Source: Acidisoma cellulosilyticum (lineage in GTDB: Bacteria > Pseudomonadota > Alphaproteobacteria > Acetobacterales > Acetobacteraceae). From it: 64,000 nt of DNA. The translations under genes were made by a program, and so were the position numbers. Below are positions 54,152 to 62,580 of the stretch, piece by piece. The notes under the pieces were generated by a model. That model saw only the letters and a list, made by a program, of their open reading frames with translations. It was not told where the DNA came from and searched no databases. How positions within the stretch are numbered: position 1 is the first letter of the stretch; the number at the start of each line of letters is the position of its first letter. The DNA is taken from positions 486,659 through 550,658 of the forward strand of contig NZ_JAESVA010000005.1 in assembly GCF_020621385.1 (NCBI RefSeq), written 5' to 3'.

Positions 54152-55122
54152 TGGCAAACGGGGCACCGCCGCGACTGTTCACGGTCGGCAGTGTCCTCGC
54201 CGATATCCGGCTCGACGTGCCGCATCTGCCCGGTCGTGGTGGCGACGTCATCGGATCGGGCGCCAGCATCTCGGCCGGCGGCGGCTTCAATATCCTGGCC
54301 GCCGCCGCGCGGCAGGGAATGGCCTGCATCTTCGCGGGTCGTCACGGCAATGGGCCTTACGGCGCGCAGATCCGCGCGGATTGCGCGCGCGAAGGGATCG
54401 CGACCGTTCATCCGCCGGCCAGCGACGGGGATAGCGGTTTCTGTCTCGTCATGGTCGAGCCTGACGGCGAGCGGACCTTCGTCTCCAGCCCCGGGGTTGA
54501 GGCCGCATTGGCGGGGCGTCGCTTCGCGGACCTGCCGCTGCGGCCTGGCGATATCGTCTTCGCCTCCGGCTATGATCTCAGCTACCCGGAATTAGGGCCG
54601 GCGATTGCGGCTTGGATGGCCAGCCTGCCGCGCAGCATCGGCTTCGTTATCGATCCTGGCCCGCTCGTCGCGGATATCCCCGCGAGCGTGATGGCGCAGG
54701 TCATGCCGCGCGCGACGGTCTGGACCATGAACCGGCGCGAGGCTGAGCTGTTGACCGGCACCGCAGACCCGGCAGCGGCCCCGAGACGGATGCAGCTTTC
54801 ACCGGACGCGCTGTTCGTTCTGCGCGACGGCGCGGCCGGCGCCTTTGTGTTAACAAGCGCGGATCAGGCGCCGGTTCTGGTGCCGTCACCGGCCGTCACC
54901 ATGGTGGATTCCACCGGCGCCGGGGACACGCATGCCGGCGTGCTGATTGCGGCCCTCGCATCCGGGCTGGATGCGCTGACAGCGGTCGCACGTGCCAATG
55001 CGGCGGCGGCACTGTCGGTGACGCGGCGCGGCCCGGCGACCGCGCCGGACGCCCGCGCGCTGGACAGGTTTATTGGCGTGGCGGCCAAGTGCCCCGTGCG
55101 ACGTGCAGCAGAGGTTGATTGA
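54151..55122 (+). CDS. PfkB-family carbohydrate kinase (YegV-like)
   Basis: 323 residues. The N-terminal SAGGGFNILAAAARQG substrate motif and the C-terminal VDSTGAGDTHAGVLIAAL catalytic motif (GAGD) define the ribokinase fold; DTHAG replaces the more common DTFVG/DTFNA. Related to ribokinase and nucleoside kinases. Its start shares the A of the previous stop (TGATG). It probably phosphorylates the sugar released by the ADP-ribosylglycohydrolase-like enzyme. Confidence 0.85.
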   Translation: MANGAPPRLFTVGSVLADIRLDVPHLPGRGGDVIGSGASISAGGGFNILAAAARQGMACIFAGRHGNGPYGAQIRADCAREGIATVHPPASDGDSGFCLVMVEPDGERTFVSSPGVEAALAGRRFADLPLRPGDIVFASGYDLSYPELGPAIAAWMASLPRSIGFVIDPGPLVADIPASVMAQVMPRATVWTMNRREAELLTGTADPAAAPRRMQLSPDALFVLRDGAAGAFVLTSADQAPVLVPSPAVTMVDSTGAGDTHAGVLIAALASGLDALTAVARANAAAALSVTRRGPATAPDARALDRFIGVAAKCPVRRAAEVD

Positions 55123-55161
55123 CGATCCAACGATAACTCCAACCCGATAGGAAGCTTGACG

Positions 55162-56238
55162 ATGTCCTTCACTCGCCGCTCCGTGCTGGCTGCCGGTGCC
55201 CTGATGGCACTTCCCGGAATTGCCCGCGCCCAGACTGCCGCTTTCAAAGGCCAGGCCTTGACCGTCGCTTCCTGGCAGAATTATGGGGCCGATGATGCGG
55301 CCACGATCAAGATGTTCGAGGATATGACCGGTGCGACGGTCAAGAACGTCTATTTCACCTCGGAAGACGATCTGCTGCAGATGCTGCGTCAGGGCGGCAT
55401 GGGCAAGATCGATGTCGTTCTGCCCAATCTGGAATATGTCGCGACCGGCGCCCAGCAATCGCTGTTCCAACCGGTCGATACCTCCAAGGTCCATAGCTGG
55501 TCGATGCTGGAGGAGCGGTTCAGCGCCGACCCCTCGATCCGTCTCAACGGCCAGGTCTATGCCGTGCCCTGGGTGCAGGGTGCGACCTCGCTCGCTGTCA
55601 ATACGGATGTGCATCCGACGCCCACGAGTTGGAAAGTGCTGTGGGACCCGGCGAATAAGGGCAAGGTCGGTTTCTTCGATGATCCGACGACCGCGATCAT
55701 GACGGCCGCGCTTTATCTGGGGGAGGACCCGCAGAACCCGGACCTGGCCAAGGTCCGCACCGCCCTTCTGGCGCTGAAGGACAATGTGAAGCTGTTCTGG
55801 TCATCGGGCGATGACTGGAACAAGGCTTTCACCACGGGTGAAATCACCATGGGCAATCTGTGGTCGGGCCTCGCCGGTACCTTGAAGACCAACGGTCATC
55901 CGCTGGACTTTATCTTCCCCGATGACGGCACCGTCGTCTGGGGCGATACCTGGGCCATCGTGTCGAAGACGCCGCATCTCGACCTTGCCTATGCCTGGAT
56001 CAATTTCCTGACCAGCCCGGCCTATTTCACGCAATGGATCGGCTCGCCCGGACCCAATCAGGAACTGGCGGTGCCGGTGAACACGGATGCCGTGAAAGCC
56101 TTGCCGCAGGCCGCCGCCGATAAGCTGATGGCGGGCCCGCTGCTCAACTACAAGGGCAAGGTTGCCTTGCAGACCGGCATCTCTCCGGCCGCGCTCAAGA
56201 AATGGACGCAGCTTTGGGAAGATGTGAAGGCATCCTGA
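55162..56238 (+). CDS. ABC transporter substrate-binding protein (PotD/spermidine-like family)
   Basis: 358 residues from the ATG at 55162, seven bases after AGGAAG; a TTG at 55156 is not needed. A Tat-type signal (FTRRSVLAAGALMALPGIARA) precedes the mature protein. The PotD-type pattern NYGADDAATIKMFEDMTGA, then KNVYFTSEDDLLQML, fits extracellular solute-binding family 8/spermidine-like receptors. This is a family often annotated as polyamine-binding though the ligands vary. The ligand here is more likely a glycoside given the operon. Confidence 0.84.
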   Translation: MSFTRRSVLAAGALMALPGIARAQTAAFKGQALTVASWQNYGADDAATIKMFEDMTGATVKNVYFTSEDDLLQMLRQGGMGKIDVVLPNLEYVATGAQQSLFQPVDTSKVHSWSMLEERFSADPSIRLNGQVYAVPWVQGATSLAVNTDVHPTPTSWKVLWDPANKGKVGFFDDPTTAIMTAALYLGEDPQNPDLAKVRTALLALKDNVKLFWSSGDDWNKAFTTGEITMGNLWSGLAGTLKTNGHPLDFIFPDDGTVVWGDTWAIVSKTPHLDLAYAWINFLTSPAYFTQWIGSPGPNQELAVPVNTDAVKALPQAAADKLMAGPLLNYKGKVALQTGISPAALKKWTQLWEDVKAS

Positions 56239-56242
56239 TCCG

Positions 56243-57106
56243 ATGATGCGGCGCCTCCTCAACCGTCTCGCGACGCCCATTCTGCTTCTGCCGGCGGCGA
56301 TCGTGCTGGCACTGATGGTCGTCATTCCGCTGGCCGTGCTGATCTGGTTCAGCTTCGCGCCGGACGGGGCAGGGGCGCCGCTATCGCTCGACAGCTATAG
56401 CCGCATGGTGCAAAGCCCGCTTTACGCGCGGCTTGCGGTCAAGACGCTGTGGACGGCGGGGCTCGCCGCGCTGATCACGGCGGCGATCGCCTGGTGTCCG
56501 GCCTGGGCGCTGTCGCGCCTGCCGGGTCGCACACGCAACCTGATCCTGCTTGCTGTCGTCATTCCTTATCTGACGTCCTATTTGCTGCTGATCTACAGCA
56601 TCTTCGTGGTCCTCGGACCGGGCAGCCCGATCATGGCCTTGTTGCGCCTGGTGGGGCTCGCTGCCCCTGGTGCCTCGATCCTCTATAGCCAGCCGGCGAC
56701 GATCGTCATGCTGGTCTATGAAAACCTGCCGCTGATGATCTTCGTGCTGTTTTCCGGCATGCAGCGGATCGACGGCAATCTGCTGGCCGCCGCCGGGTCA
56801 CTCGGCGCCGGCCGCTTCCGGCGCATGCGCCATATCGTCTTTCCCATGGCCGCACCCGCGCTGGTCTCAGCCCTCGTCATGGTCTTCGTCCCCATGGGCG
56901 GCGCCTTCGTGGAAAGCCAGATCCTGGGCGGGCCGCACGGGCTGCTGCTGGGCAATATCATCGCCGATCAGATGACGCGGGCGGATGATCCGTCATTCGG
57001 CTCGGCGCTCTCCATCCTGCTGCTGCTCGGCATGCTGGTGATCACCGGCCTGGTCTCGGCCATCAGACCTCTCGCCCAATGGGTGAAAGGCTATGCCCAT
57101 GCGTAA
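56243..57106 (+). CDS. ABC transporter permease (PotB-like)
   Basis: 287 residues, six helices (first about 11-33). The coupling-loop EAA segment is AAAGSLGAGRFRRMRHIVFP. Two features, YLTSYLLLIYSIFVVLGPGS and the GGPHGLLLGNIIADQM loop, fit the PotB/spermidine-type permeases. It starts four bases after the binding-protein stop and overlaps the next permease by 14 bases. Confidence 0.87.
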   Translation: MMRRLLNRLATPILLLPAAIVLALMVVIPLAVLIWFSFAPDGAGAPLSLDSYSRMVQSPLYARLAVKTLWTAGLAALITAAIAWCPAWALSRLPGRTRNLILLAVVIPYLTSYLLLIYSIFVVLGPGSPIMALLRLVGLAAPGASILYSQPATIVMLVYENLPLMIFVLFSGMQRIDGNLLAAAGSLGAGRFRRMRHIVFPMAAPALVSALVMVFVPMGGAFVESQILGGPHGLLLGNIIADQMTRADDPSFGSALSILLLLGMLVITGLVSAIRPLAQWVKGYAHA

Positions 57107-57923
57107 AAGCCGGTTGCGGGACGCGGAAGCGCTTTCGCCTTTCATGATCGGGATGCTGGCGCTCAGCCTCGCGATCCTGTTCGTGCCGCTCGTCATCATC
57201 ATCCTTCTGTCCTTCAATACCTCGCCCTACGGCACCTTTCCCTTCCAGGGCACGCTGAAATGGTATGCGGCACTGTTTACAGATTCAGGTCTGCTCGGCC
57301 CGACCTGGCTGTCGGTTGAGCTGTCCTTCCTCGTCGCCGTCAGCGCTGCCGTCTTCGGCACCATGGCGGCCGTCTGGCTGGACCGGCGGGCGTCGAAGAT
57401 CGCCGGCACGATGTTTCGGGCGGCCCTTCTCAGCGCCATCACGGTGCCCTGGCTGATCCTGGGCCTGGCGATGCTGCTGGTGATGAATGCCATAGGGTTA
57501 GGCCGCAGCCTGTTCGCCATCTATCTCGGCCTGCTCGCGACCGTTCTGCCTTATGTCGTCTTCATCGTCTCGGCCCGGCTGAACGCGCTGGACCGCGATT
57601 TGGACTTCGCGGCGCGGTCACTGGGGGCCAGCCCCATCGTCAGCTTCCTGCGCGTCAGCGCGCCCCTGATCCTGCCTTCCATCCTCAGCGGGACGCTGAT
57701 TGCCTTCATGGTCTCCTTCAACAACTTCCTGATCCAGTATTTCCTGGCACCCTTCGGCGTGCAGACCCTGCCGCTGAAAATCTACACGCTCATCCGTGTC
57801 GGCTATCTGCCGGATCTCAATGCGCTGGCAACGCTTATCGTCGGCATCACCTGCCTGCTCATCGCGATCCTGCATCGCCTGGGCCTGCGCAATGCCGGAT
57901 TGCCTGGAGGAGCCGCGCTATGA
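57093..57923 (+). CDS. ABC transporter permease (PotC-like)
   Basis: 276 residues, six helices. The coupling loop is FAARSLGASPIVSFLRVSAP, with SILSGTLIAFMVSFNNFLIQ typical of PotC. It forms the channel with the PotB-like subunit. The start is ATG at 57093 or 57099. It overlaps the ATPase start by four bases (ATGA). Confidence 0.87.
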   Translation: MPMRKSRLRDAEALSPFMIGMLALSLAILFVPLVIIILLSFNTSPYGTFPFQGTLKWYAALFTDSGLLGPTWLSVELSFLVAVSAAVFGTMAAVWLDRRASKIAGTMFRAALLSAITVPWLILGLAMLLVMNAIGLGRSLFAIYLGLLATVLPYVVFIVSARLNALDRDLDFAARSLGASPIVSFLRVSAPLILPSILSGTLIAFMVSFNNFLIQYFLAPFGVQTLPLKIYTLIRVGYLPDLNALATLIVGITCLLIAILHRLGLRNAGLPGGAAL

Positions 57924-58993
57924 GCAATATGGACGATGGCCTGAACATCACTGCCGTTGGCAAGGGTTTCGGCCCCGTTCAGGTTTTGCGCGATGTCAGC
58001 CTGTCGGTGCCGCGCGGGGCGTTTCATACGCTGCTCGGCCCCTCAGGCTCCGGCAAGACGACGCTGCTGAAGATCGTCGCGGGTTTCACCCCGGCCGATA
58101 GCGGTGCCGTCACGCTGGCCGGTCGCGCGATCACCGACATGCCGCCCGAACATCGCAATATCGGTGTCGTGTTTCAGCATTACGCATTGTTTCCGCATAT
58201 GAGCGTCACCGAGAATATCGGTTTCGGCCTCAAGATGCGCGGTGTCGCGAAGGCCGAGCGTGCCGCGCGGGTGGAGGAGGTTCTGCGCCTCGTCCGCATG
58301 ACGGGCTTCGGCCATCGCAAGCCGGCGGCGCTCTCCGGCGGTCAGCAGCAACGTGTCGCCCTGGCACGCGCCCTTGTCATCAAGCCGCAATTGCTGCTGC
58401 TGGATGAGCCGCTCTCCGCCCTCGACCGCAAGGTGCGGCAGGAGGTGCGGGAGGAGTTGAAGCGTATCCAGGCCGAGACGGGCGTCACCACGGTGATGGT
58501 GACGCATGATCAGGAGGAGGCGCTGTTCCTCGCGGACCGCGTGCTGGTGCTGGAAGGTGGTGCGTTGCGGCAGCAAGGCGCACCCGCCGATATCTACGGC
58601 AATCCGGCGGATGAATTCGTCGCTGGCTTCCTCGGCGCTATCAACCTGCTGAAGGTCAAGGCTGAAGGGCAGATGCTGCGCCTCGGCAGCCAGAGTTTCG
58701 CGCCGCCGGCCGACGTCATCGGCGCGCTTGCCTGCGCAAGCAAGGGCGCGGTGCTGCATCTGGCCGTGCGGCCGGAACAGCTTCTGGTGGAACCTGGGGA
58801 GGCCGGAACCGGTCAACTCGGCGGACGATTGATCGCGACGGAATTCGGCGGCCCGGTGGTGACGCTGCGCATCGATGTGGAGGGGCAGGCGGTCTCCGTC
58901 CTGTCGCTCTCGCCGGATGTGCTGGCGGCGGGCCCCTGGGAAGTCGGCATGCCGGTGCGCCTGATGGTTCGTGGCGGGAGCCTGCTCGCGTGA
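57920..58993 (+). CDS. ABC transporter ATP-binding protein (PotA/MalK-like)
   Basis: 357 residues. Walker A GPSGSGKTT, Q-loop VFQHYALFPHMSV, signature LSGGQQQRVALARAL, Walker B LLLLDEPLSALD and H-loop VTHDQEE are all intact. A C-terminal TOBE-type domain (about 245-355) follows. It energises the two permeases. The downstream glycosidase begins at a GTG overlapping the stop (GTGA). Confidence 0.9.
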   Translation: MSNMDDGLNITAVGKGFGPVQVLRDVSLSVPRGAFHTLLGPSGSGKTTLLKIVAGFTPADSGAVTLAGRAITDMPPEHRNIGVVFQHYALFPHMSVTENIGFGLKMRGVAKAERAARVEEVLRLVRMTGFGHRKPAALSGGQQQRVALARALVIKPQLLLLDEPLSALDRKVRQEVREELKRIQAETGVTTVMVTHDQEEALFLADRVLVLEGGALRQQGAPADIYGNPADEFVAGFLGAINLLKVKAEGQMLRLGSQSFAPPADVIGALACASKGAVLHLAVRPEQLLVEPGEAGTGQLGGRLIATEFGGPVVTLRIDVEGQAVSVLSLSPDVLAAGPWEVGMPVRLMVRGGSLLA

Positions 58994-60894
58994 CGGTCAG
59001 CCCAAGCCGTCAGTGGAATAGCTGGGACGCACGCGATCCGCTGGCCATGGTGCATCTGCCGACCGGCCTGACTTTGCGCTTTTCCGTCTTCAGCAGCGCG
59101 GACGGTCAATATCGGTTGCTGGGGCAAGGTGGTGGGATCAAGCTTCTTGAGCACGCGTCTGACGGCAGTTTCATCCGCGCGCGCATCACCCATGCCGGGG
59201 CCGAGCTGGAACTGACCTATAGCAAGCCCGATCCGCATCGGGTCTGCGCGCGCCTGCGCGTGCTGAAACTCGGCGAATGGGGCCTGCGCTTCTGGATGAC
59301 GCTGGAACTCGGCTTTCAGGATCTGCAAGGCGGGCCGGCGCCCTGGCGCGCGGATGAGCCCTGGGTGACGGTCGAGAATAAGGAGCCGATGCCACCGCAC
59401 GCGCCGCCAAGGTTGCTGGCGCGTCACCGCTCGCTTTGGGCCTCCGTGCAATCTTCCGAACCCGCCGTCTATGGCGGTGCCTATGCGGCGATCGAGAGTT
59501 TTGCGCAGGATTTGAATACGCGCGGCTATTACGCGCCACCACGCGCGGAGGATACCAGCCGCTGGGGCGTGCTGCGCTTCAACGCGCAGATGCATTCGGA
59601 GGTTTGCATCGCCGTGGCACTCGGCACGGATCGCGCCATGGCGGAAGCCGGCAGCGCGGCGCTGCTGACCATGCCGCCGGCAGAATTGCCAGTCGCGGAC
59701 AGGGCCTTTGCGGCGGTGCGGGATATCCTCGCTTGGAATACGCTTTGGGATAAGGACAATCACCGCGTCACCACGGTGCTGACGCGCCATTGGCTGACCG
59801 GCAAATTCTCCGGCTGGGGCGTCTGGCTGAACGACATTCTGTTCCATGCGCTGCTCGCCGGCATGGTCGGGGATTTCGCAACCGCGCGGGCCAATCTGGA
59901 CGCGGCTCTCGGCTATCAATCACCTGAAGGCAATCTGGCTTGCCTGCGCACGACGAATGAGGAATGGATCGACCGTGCGCAGTCGCCGATAGGCGCCTAT
60001 GTGCTGTGGCGGCTGTTTGAGATGACGGGGGATCGGTCCCTGCTCATCGAGCATTTCCCGACCCTGCTGCGCGCGCATCGCTGGTGGATGACACAGCGCG
60101 ACGGCAACGGTGATGGGCTGATCGAATATGGCAGTTCCCCCACCGGTACCGGTGCTTTCGTTCATACCAAGCAGGGGGCGATGGACGAATCCTTCATGGA
60201 TAATGCGCCGATCTTCGATTCCGCGGGTTTCGACCCTGACGCGCATACATTGACCATGGCCGAGCCTGGCTTGAACTCTCTTGTGTCTCTCGACGCCCAA
60301 TGCCTCGCCAAGATCGCGACAGTCTTAGGCGAAACGGAGACGGCGATCACGTTGCAGGAAACGGCCAAGGCGCTGAACGCGCGTATTGCCGAACTGCTTT
60401 GGGATGCGGAGCGGAAGGTTTTCGGGGGCCGGCATTGGTCCGGCGCGTTTGAGCCGTCACTCTCCGTCACCTGCTTCTATCCGCTGCTGGCGGGGGCCGC
60501 GACGGCGGCGCAGACCAAGGCGCTGATCGACCTCTATCTGCTCAATCCCGATAAATTCTGGGGGGAGCGGGTTTTGCCGTCATCCGCCCATGATGATCCG
60601 GCAAGCGCGGACAATGTCTATTGGCGCGGGCGCATCTGGCCGCCGCATATCTTCCTGGTCTGGGAAGGGCTGCGCCGCGCCGGTCGGGATGATCTGGCGC
60701 GCGACGTCTCGCAACGCGCCTGGGCGATGTTCGAAACCGGTTGGCAGGACGAGAGACTATGCCGGGAGAATTTCCACCGGCATGATCCCAAAGGCGACGA
60801 AAGCCCGGACGCCGACCGTTTCTACACCTGGGGCGCGCTCATCCCCGCGACGGTCATGCTGAGCGCGACGGGGACTTATCCGCCGATCGCGTAG
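58990..60894 (+). CDS. GH63/mannosylglycerate-hydrolase-like glycosidase
   Basis: 634 residues from a GTG at 58990. The C-terminal two thirds is an (alpha/alpha)6 barrel. Visible family segments are LRTTNEEWIDRAQSPIGAYV, RDGNGDGLIEYGSS, MDNAPIFDSAGFDP, SLDAQCLAKIA, and ENFHRHDPKGDESPDADRFY just before TWGALIP. These resemble GH63 and mannosyl/glucosyl-glycerate hydrolases, which cleave alpha-glycosides. I do not assign catalytic acids with certainty. No signal peptide is seen, so it is cytoplasmic and likely acts on the ABC-imported glycoside. Its TAG stop is the first base set of a repeat element. Confidence 0.78.
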   Translation: MTVSPSRQWNSWDARDPLAMVHLPTGLTLRFSVFSSADGQYRLLGQGGGIKLLEHASDGSFIRARITHAGAELELTYSKPDPHRVCARLRVLKLGEWGLRFWMTLELGFQDLQGGPAPWRADEPWVTVENKEPMPPHAPPRLLARHRSLWASVQSSEPAVYGGAYAAIESFAQDLNTRGYYAPPRAEDTSRWGVLRFNAQMHSEVCIAVALGTDRAMAEAGSAALLTMPPAELPVADRAFAAVRDILAWNTLWDKDNHRVTTVLTRHWLTGKFSGWGVWLNDILFHALLAGMVGDFATARANLDAALGYQSPEGNLACLRTTNEEWIDRAQSPIGAYVLWRLFEMTGDRSLLIEHFPTLLRAHRWWMTQRDGNGDGLIEYGSSPTGTGAFVHTKQGAMDESFMDNAPIFDSAGFDPDAHTLTMAEPGLNSLVSLDAQCLAKIATVLGETETAITLQETAKALNARIAELLWDAERKVFGGRHWSGAFEPSLSVTCFYPLLAGAATAAQTKALIDLYLLNPDKFWGERVLPSSAHDDPASADNVYWRGRIWPPHIFLVWEGLRRAGRDDLARDVSQRAWAMFETGWQDERLCRENFHRHDPKGDESPDADRFYTWGALIPATVMLSATGTYPPIA

Positions 60895-61076
60895 AGTTTG
60901 TCACGTTTTGATAGATAAATTCGTCATCCGCGCACTTGTTGCGCGGACCTACCCGCCGCGGCACCACATCGGCGTTTGGGCGCCGGAACGGTTAGACCCG
61001 CGGCACGAGGCTCGGCCGAACAGGCCGCGGGCGACAGATTTTGGGGGCGTTTCCACCTAAACCCGACGGACTCTAG
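60891..61076. repeat. MITE-like element spanning the convergent gap, copy 2
   Basis: It starts GTAGAGTTTGTC (60891) and ends GACGGACTCTAG (61076), imperfect inverted termini matching the element at 2243-2405. The last about 35 bases match that element closely (TTTCCACCTAAACCCGACGG here). The core contains a TCGTCATCC...GGACCTACCC hairpin (60921-60955) and an inverted version of the 141-bp repeat found at 45451. The stops of both flanking convergent genes (TAG at 60892-60894 and at 61075-61073) lie within the two ends. Confidence 0.65.
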
Positions 61077-62386
61077 TAATCCAGCAGATTGTCGCGGAAC
61101 TGTTGATGCGCATAGGCTTTCCGCGCCAACCCGCGCTTCTGTAGCGCCGGCACCAGACCGTCCTCGATCTCGGCCAGCAGGCGGCGCGACAGGTTGGAGA
61201 AGGACAGCAGGAAGCCGTCACCGCCGACTTGCTGCATCACCTCATCCATTTGCGCGGCCACGTCATCGGCGGAGCCGATCAGTTCCACCGATCCGCCATC
61301 ATTGTTGTAGCTGGCAATGGCCTGACGCAGCGTCTTATTGCCGGCCTTGCGCTTGAACTCATCCAGCGTCTGCTGATGTCCGTTCGTTTTCAGCTCACCG
61401 ACCGGCGCGTCGAGATCGAATTGCTTGAAGTCGATATTGGTGATCTTGCCCAGAAAGGCGAGCTTCACCTCAACCTGATCCGCGATCCTGGCGGTGCGCT
61501 TTTCCTGCAGCCGTTGAGCATCTTCCCTGGTCTCCCCAACCAAGGGCGAGGCCAGGAACAGCACCTTGCAGCTGTCAGGGTCGCGCCCTTCGGCGACCAT
61601 GCGCTTACGCACGTCATCCCTGAAGGCGCGCATGGCGTCGACGCCTTTGACCGCCGCGACGATGGTGTCGGCGTGTTTCGCCGCGAACTGACGGCCGCGC
61701 GGCGATCCGCCGGCCTGCGCGATCACCGGCTTGCCCTGCGGGCAAGGCCCGGAATTGAGCGGTCCGCGTGACTTGTAGAAACGCCCGGCATAGTCGATCT
61801 GCTGCACCTTGGTATGATCGATCAATACGCTGCTATCGGTATCGGCGATGATCGCCCCCGGTTCCCACGAATTCCATAGCTGGCCGACGAGATCGATATA
61901 TTCATCGGCCATGTCGTAGCGCAGGTCATGGTCCGGCAGCCCGTCCATGCCGAAATTCCGCGCCGCGAAATCCGAACTGCCGGTCACCATGTTCCAGCCC
62001 GCGCGCCCGGCAGAGATCTGGTCGAGCGACGATACCAGCCGCGCCAGCAGATAGGGCGGATAGGCGAAGGTCGCGAAGGTCGGCACGATGCCGATGCGTG
62101 AGGTCGCGGCCATCATCAGCGTTGCGACCACGGACGGGTCCTGCCGGGGAACGGCGAGCCCGTTCTGGAGGTAGATATCGCGCGAATTGCCGTAGCTTTC
62201 GCCGATATAGGAGGAGTCTTCCAGCAGAATATAGTCGAAACAGGCGCGTTCCAGGGATTTCGCAACGTCGATGAACAGGTCCGGCTGCATCCAGGTCTCG
62301 CCGATGCGGCCGGTCCAAGGCTCGCCCCAGGCCTGGACGCTCGATCCTTGCAAAAACAATCCCAGATGAAACGGCTTACTGGTCAT
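61073..62386 (-). CDS. LLM-class flavin monooxygenase (NtaA/SnaA/DszA family)
   Basis: 437 residues from the ATG at 62386 (MTSKPFHLGLFLQGSSVQAWG); 26 more codons are open upstream but look random. It has a bacterial luciferase-like barrel with IEDSS-type LLEDSSYIGESYGNSRD, AGWNMVTGSSDFAARNFG, and QAGGSPRGRQFAAKHAD. These are the signature of FMNH2-dependent monooxygenases acting on nitrilotriacetate, sulfonates or similar. A partner flavin reductase is not in the window. Substrate unknown. It is isolated between the repeat element and a second Hint-domain gene. Confidence 0.84.
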   Translation of the reverse strand: MTSKPFHLGLFLQGSSVQAWGEPWTGRIGETWMQPDLFIDVAKSLERACFDYILLEDSSYIGESYGNSRDIYLQNGLAVPRQDPSVVATLMMAATSRIGIVPTFATFAYPPYLLARLVSSLDQISAGRAGWNMVTGSSDFAARNFGMDGLPDHDLRYDMADEYIDLVGQLWNSWEPGAIIADTDSSVLIDHTKVQQIDYAGRFYKSRGPLNSGPCPQGKPVIAQAGGSPRGRQFAAKHADTIVAAVKGVDAMRAFRDDVRKRMVAEGRDPDSCKVLFLASPLVGETREDAQRLQEKRTARIADQVEVKLAFLGKITNIDFKQFDLDAPVGELKTNGHQQTLDEFKRKAGNKTLRQAIASYNNDGGSVELIGSADDVAAQMDEVMQQVGGDGFLLSFSNLSRRLLAEIEDGLVPALQKRGLARKAYAHQQFRDNLLDY

Positions 62387-62531
62387 ATGCGTCTTACACC
62401 CCTGGCGGCGAGCGATCGTCGGAATCACAAGCAACCAAGCTAGTTCCGGTCTTTTGCACAGCACAAGACCGGAAATGAGCGCCCGCGTGAATCCTGACCG
62501 TTCGACGCTGTTTCAGGCGGCAAAACGCAGA

Positions 62532-62556
62532 ATGGCGCGGGGGATGCCCGCGCCAT
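62532..62556 (-). terminator. Hairpin downstream of the right-end Hint gene
   Basis: ATGGCGCGGG (62532-62541) and CCCGCGCCAT (62547-62556) form a perfect 10-bp stem with loop GGATG. On the minus strand it is followed by TCTGCGTTTTGCC, a short T-tract. It lies 25 bases beyond the Hint gene stop and is a plausible intrinsic terminator. Confidence 0.5.
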
Positions 62557-62580
62557 GCCGCTTAGCCAAGTCGAAAAGCT

